From: Pseudidiomarina indica
GTDB lineage: Bacteria; Pseudomonadota; Gammaproteobacteria; Enterobacterales; Alteromonadaceae
Direction: 5' to 3'
Length of the DNA stretch: 64,000 nt
Assembly (NCBI RefSeq): GCF_900104245.1
Contig: NZ_FMXN01000008.1
Coordinates: forward strand, 1-64,000
Made by a program: the position numbers and the translations under genes. Each line of letters begins with the position of its first letter. Positions within the stretch are counted from its first letter, which is position 1. This document shows, one piece after another, positions 44,520-53,790 of the stretch. Under the pieces are notes generated by a model that worked only from the letters and a program-made list of their open reading frames with translations, was not told the origin of the DNA and searched no databases.

Positions 44520-45062
44520 ATGCCCCGTCTTGAAGATAAAGTTGCCATTATTACCGGCGGTGCCGCAGGCATTGGTCTTGCTACCGTTCATGAACAAACC
44601 ACCGAGCACTTCGATCGGGTGATGGCCGTGAACGTGCGTGGCGTTTTCCTTGGCATGAAGTATGCGTTGCCGCACATGTTAAAAGCGAAATCAGGTAGTA
44701 TTATCAATATGTCGTCTGTTGCTGGCTTGGATGGCTTTGGCAATCTGAGCCCCTATGTGGCGTCAAAGCATGCGGTGGTTGGTCTAACTAAGTCGGCGGC
44801 ACTCGAGGCCGCGTCATCTGGTGTACGTGTGAATTCGGTGCATCCATCGCCGATTCATACGCGCATGATGCGAGCGATTGAGGAGAGTATGAATCCTAGC
44901 CACGCTAAAGAAGTGCAAAGTCAATTTGAACAAAATATTCCAATGCAGCATTATGGTGAGCCGATAGACGTTGCGAACTTAGTGTTGTTTTTGGCGTCTG
45001 ATGACAGTAGTTTTATTACGGGTTGCCAATATCGCGTCGACGGCGGCATGGGCGCCAGTTGA
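44520..45062 (+). pseudogene. Short-chain dehydrogenase/reductase with internal deletion
   Basis: A 180-codon frame that keeps the SDR N-terminus (KVAIITGGAAGIGLAT) and the C-terminal half, with Ser in INMSSVAG and YVASK. About 70 residues are missing at the join near 44585 (ATV then HEQTTEHFDRV): the rest of the cofactor fold including the NNAG motif and the loop that chooses NAD or NADP. The join is in frame, so no stop codon marks it. Classical SDR length is about 250. Probably inactive. Confidence 0.8.
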
Positions 45063-45106
45063 AAAGCAAGAGCGATATTAGCTTTTAGATATTAGTAACG
45101 AGGGTT

Positions 45107-45481
45107 ATGTTGAGATTTGGTGCTGACAAAAAACGAGCTTACACCGCCTTAATGGCGGTATTTTGCGTGCTGTTTTTATGTTGGGGCCAACAAAGTAGCT
45201 GGGTAACAGCAAGCTGTCCGCAATCGCAGCACCATAACCAAGCAAGCACGACTAGTGCTGGTGATATCGATAACACGGTTGTGGTGGCTGAATGCGATAG
45301 TTCGTCGCAGTTATTGCAGCAAGCGCACCTGAATATTTTAGATGGTGGCGCCGCCGTATCGTTGTTTGTCGGCATCACTTTACTAATTATTATCCGTCAC
45401 TTCTTTGTTGGTTATGCGCAGGCGCCGCCCAGCTATCGGCGACGTCGTCGCCACCTTCTATTTTGTGTATTCAATGAATAA
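45107..45481 (+). CDS. Small membrane protein at the head of the scs cluster (ScsA-like by position)
   Basis: A 124-residue protein with a hydrophobic N-terminal helix (about 12-32), a periplasmic stretch with cysteines and histidines (ASCPQSQHHN, AECDSS), a second helix (about 80-100) and a very basic tail (YRRRRRH). GAGGGT precedes the ATG. I do not recognise the family. It occupies the place of scsA in scsABCD copper-tolerance operons and its Cys/His content would suit metal binding, but this is inference from position. Confidence 0.6.
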   Translation: MLRFGADKKRAYTALMAVFCVLFLCWGQQSSWVTASCPQSQHHNQASTTSAGDIDNTVVVAECDSSSQLLQQAHLNILDGGAAVSLFVGITLLIIIRHFFVGYAQAPPSYRRRRRHLLFCVFNE

Positions 45482-45556
45482 CACAGAAGCCTATTAACTC
45501 TGTGTGCACATAGTTGATATGTGCGATAAGTATTACTGAATACATGAGATAACTTT

Positions 45557-47629
45557 ATGAAGAACATTTCAAAAATCTGGTTGGCTGCGATGCTGCTGTG
45601 GCTGCTAAGTGCAAGCGCCCAAGCCCAAGTTGCGACGGACTGGATTCAACTTGAAGAGCACCCACCGGTTCAGGTGCGATTGCTGGTGCCGGGGAAAACT
45701 GACCCTGAACAGCGGCAAGTTTCAGCCTTGTTGCAGGTCAAGCTTGCTGATAATTGGAAAACCTATTGGCGAACGCCCGGTGAAGGTGGTGTACCGCCGC
45801 AACTGGCATGGCAAGCTGATTCTACTAATATCACTGATGTTTCTTGGCGCTTTCCAGTACCTGAGCGTTTTGACGTACAAGGTATTGAAACGGTGGGTTA
45901 CCAAGGTGATATCAATTTCCCGCTGCAAATTAGTGTGGCAGATTGGCAACAGCCCGTTCGCTTAGAAGGGCTACTGACCTTAGCCAGCTGTACCAATATC
46001 TGCGTGATTTCCGACTTTCCACTCGCTCTTAACTTCACCCCAAGTGAGTTGAATGCGGACATGGATGCGCTATTTGCCTATGAGCAAGCGCAAAGTGCGT
46101 TGCCGCATCGTGACCACCCGCAACTGACTGTGTCTGACTTGGTTTGGTCGGCGTCACAGCAGCAGTTAGCCGTAACGGTAACGAATACTGAGCAATGGCA
46201 GCAGCCACGTATTTTCGTAGATAGTCTGCGTGAGGATTATGCCGACCTCACCATTGAGTTATTAGAGCAGCAGCAACAAGGCAATGAGTTGACCGCTCGG
46301 TTTGCAATTTCGCATTGGTTGGAACAGCCAGAGTTAGCTGGCGAGACACTTCAGGTGACCATAGCGGATGAACTAATTCGTGCAGAAATGAGCGCTCAAG
46401 CTATTGCTGGTAACGTGCAGCCATCAACAGTATCCGCAAGCTGGTGGATGATGCTGCCGCTGGCGTTACTTGGCGGCCTTATTCTCAACATTATGCCATG
46501 CGTACTGCCAGTACTTGGCTTAAAGCTGCAATCGGTGATTGTTGCCGAGCGCGAGCGTGGTCAGGTACGTCGTCAATTTATTGCTTCAGCACTTGGCATC
46601 ATCACCTCGTTCGTCATTCTGGCGATCATGCTGATGCTATTGAAGCTCGGTGGACATGCCATTGGTTGGGGTATTCAGTTCCAGAACCCGTATTTTATCG
46701 GGGGCATGGCGCTGGTGATTGGCCTCTTTGCTCTCTCAGTGAGTGGCTTATGGACGATTCAACTACCGCAAGGCATGCAGCAGTGGGTAGCAACCCGTGG
46801 CGATCAATCAACGCTGGGTCATTTCATTCAAGGCATGTTTGCGACTTTGCTAGCAACGCCTTGTACCGCGCCGTTCTTAGGAACAGCCGTCGCTTTTGCC
46901 CTAGCGGCATCGAACCTTCAGTTACTGCTTATTTTTGTGGCGTTAGGTGTCGGTATGGCATTGCCTTGGCTGGCCGTTGCTGTATGGCCTAGTGTGGCGA
47001 TGAAACTCCCGAAACCCGGGCCATGGTTAAAATGGGTCAACCGGATTTTCGCGTTGTTATTGTTGCTTACCACGGCGTGGTTGATTAGTTTGCTCAGTAA
47101 CCATGTCAGCGCTGACGTATTCGCATTCATTGTTGCCGCATTTGTTTTATTGGCGCTGGTATTAGCCTACCGTCGGTTTGGGCGAGCGGGCGTGATTGGT
47201 GCTATTGCGGGCACAGTGCTGCTAAGTGGCATCGGCTTGCTAGTAGGTAGTTGGACAAGTAGTCCGAAACAGCTTGAAGAACATGCTTGGCAGCAACTGC
47301 AACCAAGCGTCATTGCCAGTGCCGTTGCGCAAGGCAAAGTGGTGTTTGTAGATGTTACTGCGGATTGGTGTGTGACCTGTAAAGCTAATAAAATTGGTGT
47401 GTTGTTGCAAGAGCCGGTGGCAAGCGCCTTGCGCGCTGATGATATCGTGCTTATGCAGGGGGATTGGACGCGGCCAAGTGACCAAATCACCGATTATTTG
47501 CGTAGCTACAACCGTTATGGCGTTCCATTTAATCAGGTTTATGGACCCGGTGCGCCGAATGGCATTGCGTTACCCGTGATACTGACGGATGACGCGGTAC
47601 TTGAAGCAATCAAGCAGGCACGTCAATGA
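45557..47629 (+). CDS. scsB: ScsB, DsbD-like transmembrane thiol reductant carrier
   Basis: A 690-residue protein. A signal peptide (to about 23) leads to a large periplasmic domain with a Cys pair (SCTNICVISDFP), then an eight-helix DsbD-like core with reactive cysteines in MPCVLP and ATPCTAPF, and a C-terminal periplasmic thioredoxin domain with TADWCVTCK. It moves electrons from cytoplasmic thioredoxin to periplasmic partners such as ScsC. The stop overlaps the scsD start by ATGA. The large N-terminal domain separates it from plain DsbD. Confidence 0.9.
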   Translation: MKNISKIWLAAMLLWLLSASAQAQVATDWIQLEEHPPVQVRLLVPGKTDPEQRQVSALLQVKLADNWKTYWRTPGEGGVPPQLAWQADSTNITDVSWRFPVPERFDVQGIETVGYQGDINFPLQISVADWQQPVRLEGLLTLASCTNICVISDFPLALNFTPSELNADMDALFAYEQAQSALPHRDHPQLTVSDLVWSASQQQLAVTVTNTEQWQQPRIFVDSLREDYADLTIELLEQQQQGNELTARFAISHWLEQPELAGETLQVTIADELIRAEMSAQAIAGNVQPSTVSASWWMMLPLALLGGLILNIMPCVLPVLGLKLQSVIVAERERGQVRRQFIASALGIITSFVILAIMLMLLKLGGHAIGWGIQFQNPYFIGGMALVIGLFALSVSGLWTIQLPQGMQQWVATRGDQSTLGHFIQGMFATLLATPCTAPFLGTAVAFALAASNLQLLLIFVALGVGMALPWLAVAVWPSVAMKLPKPGPWLKWVNRIFALLLLLTTAWLISLLSNHVSADVFAFIVAAFVLLALVLAYRRFGRAGVIGAIAGTVLLSGIGLLVGSWTSSPKQLEEHAWQQLQPSVIASAVAQGKVVFVDVTADWCVTCKANKIGVLLQEPVASALRADDIVLMQGDWTRPSDQITDYLRSYNRYGVPFNQVYGPGAPNGIALPVILTDDAVLEAIKQARQ

Positions 47630-48135
47630 AATTCTTAAAGCAATTAGCCATTTACCTCGCTATTTTTATTGCCATTAGTTTCGCGGTGGATAGCTGGCGC
47701 AGTCGTGGTTTGCCGTCAGGCCCAATTGATGCACTGTCGGTGGTTACTATCGACTCGCAACAGCATGATGTTCTTGCGCGCAGTCATGAACAACCCGTCC
47801 TATTGTACTTTTGGGCAACCTGGTGCCCGATATGTGATTGGGTTTCGCCATCCATTAATTGGCTTGCCGATGATCATGAAGTGATGAGTATCGCGATTCG
47901 TTCTGGCAACGATGCCCGGGTAACAAGCTACTTGCAGCACCACGATTATCGATTTGCGACCGTCAATGATAATACGGGTGAATTAGCACGTCGTTGGCAA
48001 ATCAACGCGACTCCAACGGTCGTGATTGTTGCCGACGGCGAGATTGTTTCGTATACCACCGGCGCATCAACGCCGGTTGGTTTATGGTTGCGTCTGAAGT
48101 GGGCGCAATTGATGCAAAAATTGGAGAAGTTATGA
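47626..48135 (+). CDS. scsD: ScsD, TlpA-like membrane-anchored thioredoxin
   Basis: A 169-residue protein with an N-terminal membrane anchor (about 5-22) and a TlpA/ResA-type thioredoxin domain, active site WATWCPICDW and cis-Pro in NATPTVVI. In Salmonella, ScsD belongs to the copper-sensitivity suppressor set. It overlaps scsB and scsC by ATGA at each end, so all three are translated together. Confidence 0.9.
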   Translation: MKFLKQLAIYLAIFIAISFAVDSWRSRGLPSGPIDALSVVTIDSQQHDVLARSHEQPVLLYFWATWCPICDWVSPSINWLADDHEVMSIAIRSGNDARVTSYLQHHDYRFATVNDNTGELARRWQINATPTVVIVADGEIVSYTTGASTPVGLWLRLKWAQLMQKLEKL

Positions 48136-48860
48136 AGTACCTTTTAAGCACAGTAGTTTCGTTATTGTTTGTTGTTAGCGTGGCAGCGAGCGCGCAACAA
48201 GCGGCAAATCAACCCCAGCGACTTGAGCAAATTAACGAATTGCTGAAGCAGAACCCAGAAGTTATTCCGAGCGTGTTAAATAGCTTGCAGCAATACATTG
48301 CAAGCAAAAAAACTGCCGAGCAAGCGCAGCGTGATCATGGTAAGTGGTTACTTGATAACGATGATGCGCACCCGTGGTTTGGGGCTGAAAACGGCTCTGT
48401 TCCGGTTATTGTCTTTACAGATTATGACTGCCCATATTGCAAACGTTTAGAGCCTCATTTGCAAAAACTAGTGGAAGAGTTTCCACAAGTGAAAGTGATT
48501 AATGTGTTGGTACCGTTGCGTCAGCAGAGTGTACAGGGGGGCAACTTGAACCCAGCAAACTTTGCCTTGAATGTATGGCAGAATCAGCGTGAGCAGTTTG
48601 CTGAAGTGCATGAACTACTCTATAAAAAGAACGGTCTGCATACCGGTAAATCGCTCGAACAAATTGCGCGTAAAACCGGAACCCGCTCGCAATTAGATAG
48701 CCCGAAGGCGACGCCAACCATTATTGAGCGTAACTATCGGGTATTCTCTGATTTTCAATTGCGTGGAACGCCGGCAATTATGGTTGGCGGACAAACCATT
48801 CCAGGTTACGTTGAATATGCTGAGTTGAAACAAGTTGTTCAACAAGCCGTCGCGCATTAA
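48132..48860 (+). CDS. scsC: ScsC, periplasmic thiol oxidoreductase, copy B
   Basis: A 242-residue secreted DsbA-fold protein with a signal peptide ending near ASAQQ, an N-terminal helical region and active site CPYC (TDYDCPYCKRLEPH), with the cis-Pro loop RGTPAIM. ScsB should keep it reduced so it can act as an isomerase or copper-protective thiol. It starts by ATGA overlap with scsD; the longer open frame upstream is inside scsD and not used. Most residues are shared with copy A at 43018. Confidence 0.92.
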   Translation: MKYLLSTVVSLLFVVSVAASAQQAANQPQRLEQINELLKQNPEVIPSVLNSLQQYIASKKTAEQAQRDHGKWLLDNDDAHPWFGAENGSVPVIVFTDYDCPYCKRLEPHLQKLVEEFPQVKVINVLVPLRQQSVQGGNLNPANFALNVWQNQREQFAEVHELLYKKNGLHTGKSLEQIARKTGTRSQLDSPKATPTIIERNYRVFSDFQLRGTPAIMVGGQTIPGYVEYAELKQVVQQAVAH

Positions 48861-48902
48861 TGTGAAGTAATCAATGTTACAGAAACTCGCAATAGTTCTA
48901 CT

Positions 48903-48931
48903 GGCGCCCTTGCTGATATGGCAAGGGCGCC
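48903..48931. terminator. 11-bp perfect hairpin between convergent scsC and yhiN
   Basis: GGCGCCCTTGC and GCAAGGGCGCC pair perfectly around a 7-base loop, 43 bases after scsC. There is no T run on either side, so the terminator role is uncertain; its placement between convergent genes fits a bidirectional transcription barrier. Confidence 0.5.
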
Positions 48932-48981
48932 AAGTTATAGGCACACGCCATTCGAGAAATCTAAGCTTAAAGCGACACAAC

Positions 48982-50172
48982 CTACAAGCTTTCCCCACAG
49001 GCCCAGCCACTGGACCACGCCCATTGAAAGTTATAGCCACCGAGCCAGCCGGTGACATCCAGCACTTCCCCAATAAAGTAAAGCCCCGGCTGCAAGGTGC
49101 TGGCCATGGTTTTGGAATTGACTTCTCGGGTATCGACACCCCCTAAGGTAACTTCTGCCGTACGATAACCTTCGGTGCCATTGGGCTTGATGGTCCAATT
49201 TTCTAAAGTGTCTGCAATGGTTTGGAATAAAGCGTTATTGCAGTCAGCTAAGTTTTTATCGGGCCACTGATATTGCTCACACAACGTGAGAGCGAGTCGC
49301 TTCGGCAGCCATTCTTGCAGGACCGAACGAAGACTCATCCGAGGGCGCTGTTGGCGCAGTTCAAGCAAGCTGGTAAAGATGGACTCTTGCGGCAACAGAT
49401 TGATTTGAATGGTTTCACCGGGATACCAATACGAAGAAATCTGGAGCATTGCGGGCCCGGATAATCCACGATGAGTGAAGAGCATGGCTTCTTTGAATTG
49501 ATTCCGCTGGTTGCTTGCAATCACATCCACGGCCAACCCAGATAACTCTGTAAAGCGTTGTTTATCAGTGTCATGCAAGGTAAAAGGCACCAAGCCAGCG
49601 CGGACCGACACAATGCGATGACCAAATTGCTCGGCGAGTTGATAGCCGAGAGGGGTCGCACCTAATTTCGGCATGGAGAGCCCCCCACAAGCAACCACCA
49701 GTTGCTGTGCTCGCAAGACGCCCTGATTGGTGACGACGGTATAGCTATTAGCGTCGTAGTCAACGGCAGTGATTTCGGTTCGTAGTTGAACCTGGGCACC
49801 TGCGCGGCGACACTCGGTTAGGAGCATGCTGACGATATCTTTGGCACTGTGATCACAAAACAGCTGCCCCAAGGTTTTTTCATGGTAAGCAATGCCATGA
49901 CGGTTCACTAGGTCGATAAAATCCCATTGGGTATAGCGGCTCAGTGCAGACTTACAGAAATGGGGGTTTTCTGACAGATAATTTTCAGGGCTGGTGTATA
50001 GGTTCGTGAAATTACAGCGGCCACCGCCGGAAATTAAAATCTTTTTACCGGCTTGCTTCGCATGATCGATCACCAATACGCGCCGCCCACGCTGAGCGGC
50101 AGTTGCTGCACAAAGAAGGCCGGCAGCGCCGGCCCCAATAATAATCACGTCATGGTTGACTGCTACAGACAC
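48982..50172 (-). CDS. yhiN: NAD(P)/FAD-dependent oxidoreductase, HI0933/YhiN family
   Basis: A 396-residue flavoprotein. The FAD site is IIIGAGAAGLLCAATAAQRG with VLVIDHA, followed by the family signature KKILISGGGRCNFTN. The C-terminal TLGGVDTREVN and GLYFIGEVLDVTGWLGGYN are also typical of the HI0933 family. The reaction is unknown. It begins 4 bases after the peroxiredoxin stop. Confidence 0.92.
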   Translation of the reverse strand: MSVAVNHDVIIIGAGAAGLLCAATAAQRGRRVLVIDHAKQAGKKILISGGGRCNFTNLYTSPENYLSENPHFCKSALSRYTQWDFIDLVNRHGIAYHEKTLGQLFCDHSAKDIVSMLLTECRRAGAQVQLRTEITAVDYDANSYTVVTNQGVLRAQQLVVACGGLSMPKLGATPLGYQLAEQFGHRIVSVRAGLVPFTLHDTDKQRFTELSGLAVDVIASNQRNQFKEAMLFTHRGLSGPAMLQISSYWYPGETIQINLLPQESIFTSLLELRQQRPRMSLRSVLQEWLPKRLALTLCEQYQWPDKNLADCNNALFQTIADTLENWTIKPNGTEGYRTAEVTLGGVDTREVNSKTMASTLQPGLYFIGEVLDVTGWLGGYNFQWAWSSGWACGESL

Positions 50173-50176
50173 AGAA

Positions 50177-50659
50177 TTACCCTTGTAATGCTTCTAGGAC
50201 GTGCTCTGCGCTACTGACACCGTAGGTTTTTTCATCTTCCACGAATAGGTGGGTGACCACGCCATCTTGAATCACCATGGCGTAACGTTCTGCACGCAGG
50301 CCACCAAAAGAGCCGGTTGCTTTCGTTAACCCGAGTGTTTCATGGTAGGACGCATCACCGTCGGATAAGAACATGACCACGTGATTCGGGTCTTGTGCTT
50401 GTTGCCACGCGCGCATAACAAACGCATCGTTGACAGCGACGCAAGCGATGGTCTCAACACCTAATTGACGTAGTTTATCGGCGTGTTGAATAAAGCTGGG
50501 TAAATGTTGTTCCGAACAGGTTGGGGTAAAGGCGCCGGGTATCGCAAATAAAATGTGGGTTCCTTTAGCAAAGAGTTCGGTGGGATTAATTTGTTGTAGA
50601 CCGACATCACCGAGTGTTGTGAGTGTGCCTGCAGGTAAGTGAGCATTAACTTGAATCAT
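50177..50659 (-). CDS. Peroxiredoxin, Prx5/AhpC-TSA redoxin type
   Basis: A 160-residue peroxiredoxin that reduces hydroperoxides. The peroxidatic Cys is in GAFTPTCSEQHLP, the Prx5 motif PxxxTxxC, with the conserved Arg further on. No fused glutaredoxin domain follows, so reduction needs an external thiol partner. The start at 50659 has a GGAG site. Confidence 0.93.
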   Translation of the reverse strand: MIQVNAHLPAGTLTTLGDVGLQQINPTELFAKGTHILFAIPGAFTPTCSEQHLPSFIQHADKLRQLGVETIACVAVNDAFVMRAWQQAQDPNHVVMFLSDGDASYHETLGLTKATGSFGGLRAERYAMVIQDGVVTHLFVEDEKTYGVSSAEHVLEALQG

Positions 50660-50663
50660 GGCG

Positions 50664-51332
50664 TTACTCCGAAAGATAAATATCAAAGCGGTGTTTTTTA
50701 CTCACCACTTGGGTGTGCGGGGTGACTCCCCCTAAAAAGCCAGCATGTTGTGGGCGCTTGACCACCACACGTTGACGCGCAATGCGCCGAGCCGGAACGA
50801 ATAAATCGTCAGCATCCGCATCCGATCCCACCAACTGGTGGAACATTTGCATATCTTTTTTGACCGCGGCTTTCGCTTTGCGCTCACTGCTGGGATACAT
50901 CGGATCTAAATACACGACATCAAAACTCTTGGCATCGAGTGCAGTGAGCTGATCCGGTGGCAATAAGTATAGCCGTGTTTGCCAGTCTGGTTGGTGTTGG
51001 TATAAACGTGCCAGCGCATCCGCTAACAGCTCGCGTACAACAGGGTGGCGCTCGTTTAAGGCCACTTGAGCACCGAGTTGAGCCAAAATAAATGCATCAC
51101 GGGCAAGGCCTGCCGTGCCATCCAGAATGGTTTCATGATTGGCTTTACCGAGCCCACAAGCCCGGGCAATGGCTTCGTCTTTAATGCGTGCATGAGCCGC
51201 CCGAAAAGCATTTTTCCCCGCTAGGAAATCAATTCTTAAGGGGGTCATTTGCGGCTGGCTGAGCCAACGAAGGTGCAAGCCATGTTCGTCACGCTCAAGG
51301 GCGAAATCAGGATGCTCCGACAAAGCGTTCAT
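50664..51332 (-). CDS. rsmJ: 16S rRNA (guanine-1516-N2)-methyltransferase RsmJ
   Basis: A 222-residue SAM-dependent methyltransferase that modifies G1516 of 16S rRNA. ILDGTAGLARDAFILA is the SAM-binding loop and VVYLDPMYPSSERK is the catalytic motif (DPMYP), characteristic of RsmJ. The start at 51332 makes an ATGA overlap with elaA; the open frame upstream is only the other strand phase of elaA. Confidence 0.93.
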   Translation of the reverse strand: MNALSEHPDFALERDEHGLHLRWLSQPQMTPLRIDFLAGKNAFRAAHARIKDEAIARACGLGKANHETILDGTAGLARDAFILAQLGAQVALNERHPVVRELLADALARLYQHQPDWQTRLYLLPPDQLTALDAKSFDVVYLDPMYPSSERKAKAAVKKDMQMFHQLVGSDADADDLFVPARRIARQRVVVKRPQHAGFLGGVTPHTQVVSKKHRFDIYLSE

Positions 51333-51775
51333 GGCTGTCGTTCCATGTCGATGTGGGGAATACCGTCTTCCAAGTATTCGTCGCTGATATCGGTGAAACC
51401 AAAGCTGGCATAGAAGTCGTGCAAATACATTTGGGCACTGATACGAATGGGAGCATTGGGGCTGTGCGTTTGGCACAAGGCAATTGCACGCTGCATCAGC
51501 TCTCGTCCAAGCCCAGTTCCCCGTGCAGAGTGGGCGCTAAGAACTCGTCCAATGCGGCTGAAGCCAGAGGTGCTTGTGCCTAAAAAAATTCGTGCGTAGG
51601 CAACAAGCTCGAGGCCTTGGGTTGCCCATAAATGAATTGCTTGGTGGTCAGCGCCATCAATTTCTGGATAAGGACATTGCTGTTCCACCACGAACACGTT
51701 CACTCGTTGTTGCAAAATGGCATACAGCTCGTGCAGTGATAACTCGTCAAAGGTTTTTTGCTGCCACTGAATCAT
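51329..51775 (-). CDS. elaA: ElaA-type GNAT N-acetyltransferase
   Basis: A 148-residue GNAT-fold protein. The N-terminus LHELYAILQQRVNVFVVEQQCPYPEIDG is the ElaA signature, and RGTGLGRELM binds the acetyl-CoA pyrophosphate. Substrate unknown. It overlaps dam and rsmJ by ATGA at both ends, an example of tight packing in this run. Confidence 0.92.
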   Translation of the reverse strand: MIQWQQKTFDELSLHELYAILQQRVNVFVVEQQCPYPEIDGADHQAIHLWATQGLELVAYARIFLGTSTSGFSRIGRVLSAHSARGTGLGRELMQRAIALCQTHSPNAPIRISAQMYLHDFYASFGFTDISDEYLEDGIPHIDMERQP

Positions 51776-52638
51776 GGTGCTTGTTTCCGAATACGCGTTG
51801 TTAGGGGCACCACATTATCGACAGCGCGGGAATAGAGCGCTAATAGCTCAGCAACTTTGCTACGCCCTTCTGCATTGGGGCTGATAAACCGTGATACCTG
51901 CAGTTTGTTGAGCTGCGCACGGCGATATAAAAGCCGTGTGAAATCAGTGTCATGGTTACTAATCAGCACTGGAATGCCCCGTTTATAGGCCGCCAGTTCT
52001 GCTCGCCGCGCTAATTCTGATTGGTCATCTAAAGAAAAGCCCCCGCTCGCATAATGGGTAAAGTTTGCCGTTAAACTGAGGGGTGCATAAGGCGGATCAC
52101 AGTAAATCACATCGCCTTTTCGAGCGCGTCGAAACACGTGCTCAAAGCTCATGCAGGTAAACACGGCGCGTTGGGCTTTTTCGGCAAAAAACTCAAGCTC
52201 CGCCTGAGGGAAGTAAGGCCGCAAATATTGACCGAAGGGCACATTAAATTGCCCTGATAAGTTATAACGGCATAAACCGTTATAGCCATGCCGATTGAGG
52301 TACAGAAATAGCAATGAACGTTCGTACGAGTCTTGGCTCTGATTAAATTGCTGCCGCAGATGGTAATAGGCATCTGCCGTATTGGTGGACGCGGTAAATA
52401 GCTGTCGGGCATCTTCGATAAAACGCTTGGGGCGGCGTTTTACAAATTTAAACAGCGTGATCAAATCAGGATTCACATCATTGAGCAGATACTTGGGGTA
52501 ATCCGTGTTCAAAAACACCGAACCTGCGCCCACAAAGGGTTCAATGAGTTTATTCCCATGCGGGAGCATGGCAGTAATTGGTTCGATGAGATTGTATTTT
52601 CCACCGGCCCATTTTAGAAAGGCGCGCTGTTTCGTCAT
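51772..52638 (-). CDS. dam: DNA adenine methyltransferase Dam
   Basis: A 288-residue N6-adenine methyltransferase, alpha class, for GATC sites. The N-terminal FLKWAGGKYNL binds SAM, FIEPFVGAGSVFLN-like LIEPFVGAGSVFLN is motif I, and VIYCDPPYAPLS is the catalytic DPPY motif. It follows aroB closely, the aroK-aroB-dam order of gammaproteobacteria, here without damX. Used in mismatch repair and replication timing. Confidence 0.95.
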   Translation of the reverse strand: MTKQRAFLKWAGGKYNLIEPITAMLPHGNKLIEPFVGAGSVFLNTDYPKYLLNDVNPDLITLFKFVKRRPKRFIEDARQLFTASTNTADAYYHLRQQFNQSQDSYERSLLFLYLNRHGYNGLCRYNLSGQFNVPFGQYLRPYFPQAELEFFAEKAQRAVFTCMSFEHVFRRARKGDVIYCDPPYAPLSLTANFTHYASGGFSLDDQSELARRAELAAYKRGIPVLISNHDTDFTRLLYRRAQLNKLQVSRFISPNAEGRSKVAELLALYSRAVDNVVPLTTRIRKQAP

Positions 52639-52656
52639 GCGTTCAGCTCTTTAATT

Positions 52657-53754
52657 TTAACGAGTCATGGGGTTGGCGCAGCTCATGCTGACAATGGCTT
52701 GGCGAATTGCCTGCCAGTCAGACCACGGCTCTAATTGGGCATGCCCGATTGCCGTTGGAACAACGAAGCGTACCGTACCTGCTTGTACTTTTTTATCACG
52801 TTGCATGAGAGTCTGCCAACGTTCAAATGACATTTCTGGTGCTCGGGTTGGCAATTGAAACTGCTGCAATAGTTGTTCAATCCGTTGCTGCTCCTCGGCA
52901 GCGAGTCGTCCTTGTTGCATCATTAAAGTAGCAGCAATCATGATGCCCGCTGCAACTGCCTCGCCATGTTTCCAACGAGGACTGAACTCGGCTTCAATGG
53001 CGTGACCAAAGGTGTGCCCAAGATTAAGCAACGCGCGAGTGGACTGTTCACGCTCATCGGCTGCAACGATTGCTGCTTTAATCGCACAGCTTCGCTGAAT
53101 GGCAGTTTGGAGCGCTTGCGGGTCACGCGCCATCAGAGCCGGCGCCTGTTGCTCTAACCAAGTAAAAAAATCCCGATCGGCAATAATGCCGTACTTGATG
53201 ATTTCAGCAAGACCGCACACATAGTCCCGCTGTGGTAGCGATGCTAAGCACGTCGTATCAATCAGCACCGCACGGGGTTGATAAAAGGCCCCAATCAAGT
53301 TTTTACCCCCCGGGTGATTGATTGCAGTTTTGCCTCCCACGGATGAGTCCACTTGTGCGAGGAGCGTTGTGGGGATCTGATAAAATGCCACTCCGCGCTG
53401 ATAGGTTGCGGCAACAAAGCCAGCTAAATCACCGACCACGCCTCCGCCTAGGGCAAGCACCGCACAATCACGATTAAAGCTGTGTTGGATAAGCGTATCG
53501 AGCACGGCCGCATAGGTATCGATGCCTTTTGCTTGTTCACTATCAGCAATGCAATGGGTTACCACGGTGTGGTGCTGCAGCGCTTGGCGTACTCTGTCGC
53601 CATACAACGCATCAACGGTCGCGTTGGTGACAAGAAGTAGCTGTTGGGGCAATTGCTGAAAGAGCGGTGTCCGGTGGAGCAGCTCAGGGCCGATATCGAT
53701 CGGATAGCTGCGCTCATGGAGTCCCACTATTAGTTGTTGCGTGGTATGTGTCAT
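52657..53754 (-). CDS. aroB: 3-dehydroquinate synthase
   Basis: A 365-residue NAD- and metal-dependent enzyme, second step of the shikimate pathway. The NAD loop GGGVVGDLAGFVAATYQRG is present, with metal ligands Glu in CGLAEIIKYG and the histidines in NLGHTFGHAIE and RWKHGEAVA. It lies 36 bases after aroK. Confidence 0.97.
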   Translation of the reverse strand: MTHTTQQLIVGLHERSYPIDIGPELLHRTPLFQQLPQQLLLVTNATVDALYGDRVRQALQHHTVVTHCIADSEQAKGIDTYAAVLDTLIQHSFNRDCAVLALGGGVVGDLAGFVAATYQRGVAFYQIPTTLLAQVDSSVGGKTAINHPGGKNLIGAFYQPRAVLIDTTCLASLPQRDYVCGLAEIIKYGIIADRDFFTWLEQQAPALMARDPQALQTAIQRSCAIKAAIVAADEREQSTRALLNLGHTFGHAIEAEFSPRWKHGEAVAAGIMIAATLMMQQGRLAAEEQQRIEQLLQQFQLPTRAPEMSFERWQTLMQRDKKVQAGTVRFVVPTAIGHAQLEPWSDWQAIRQAIVSMSCANPMTR

Positions 53755-53790
53755 GAGCGCCTCCCCAAGCAGTGACTATTGTGAATCGTT

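Noticed and set aside
46444-46992. 182-codon open frame inside scsB on the same strand
   Set aside because: It is out of frame with a well-supported DsbD-like protein and has low-complexity, Trp/His-rich sequence typical of a shadow.
48903-48931. Attachment site or mobile-element end
   Set aside because: It is a strong inverted repeat, but no matching copy, direct repeat or integrase gene is nearby; a transcription barrier is simpler.
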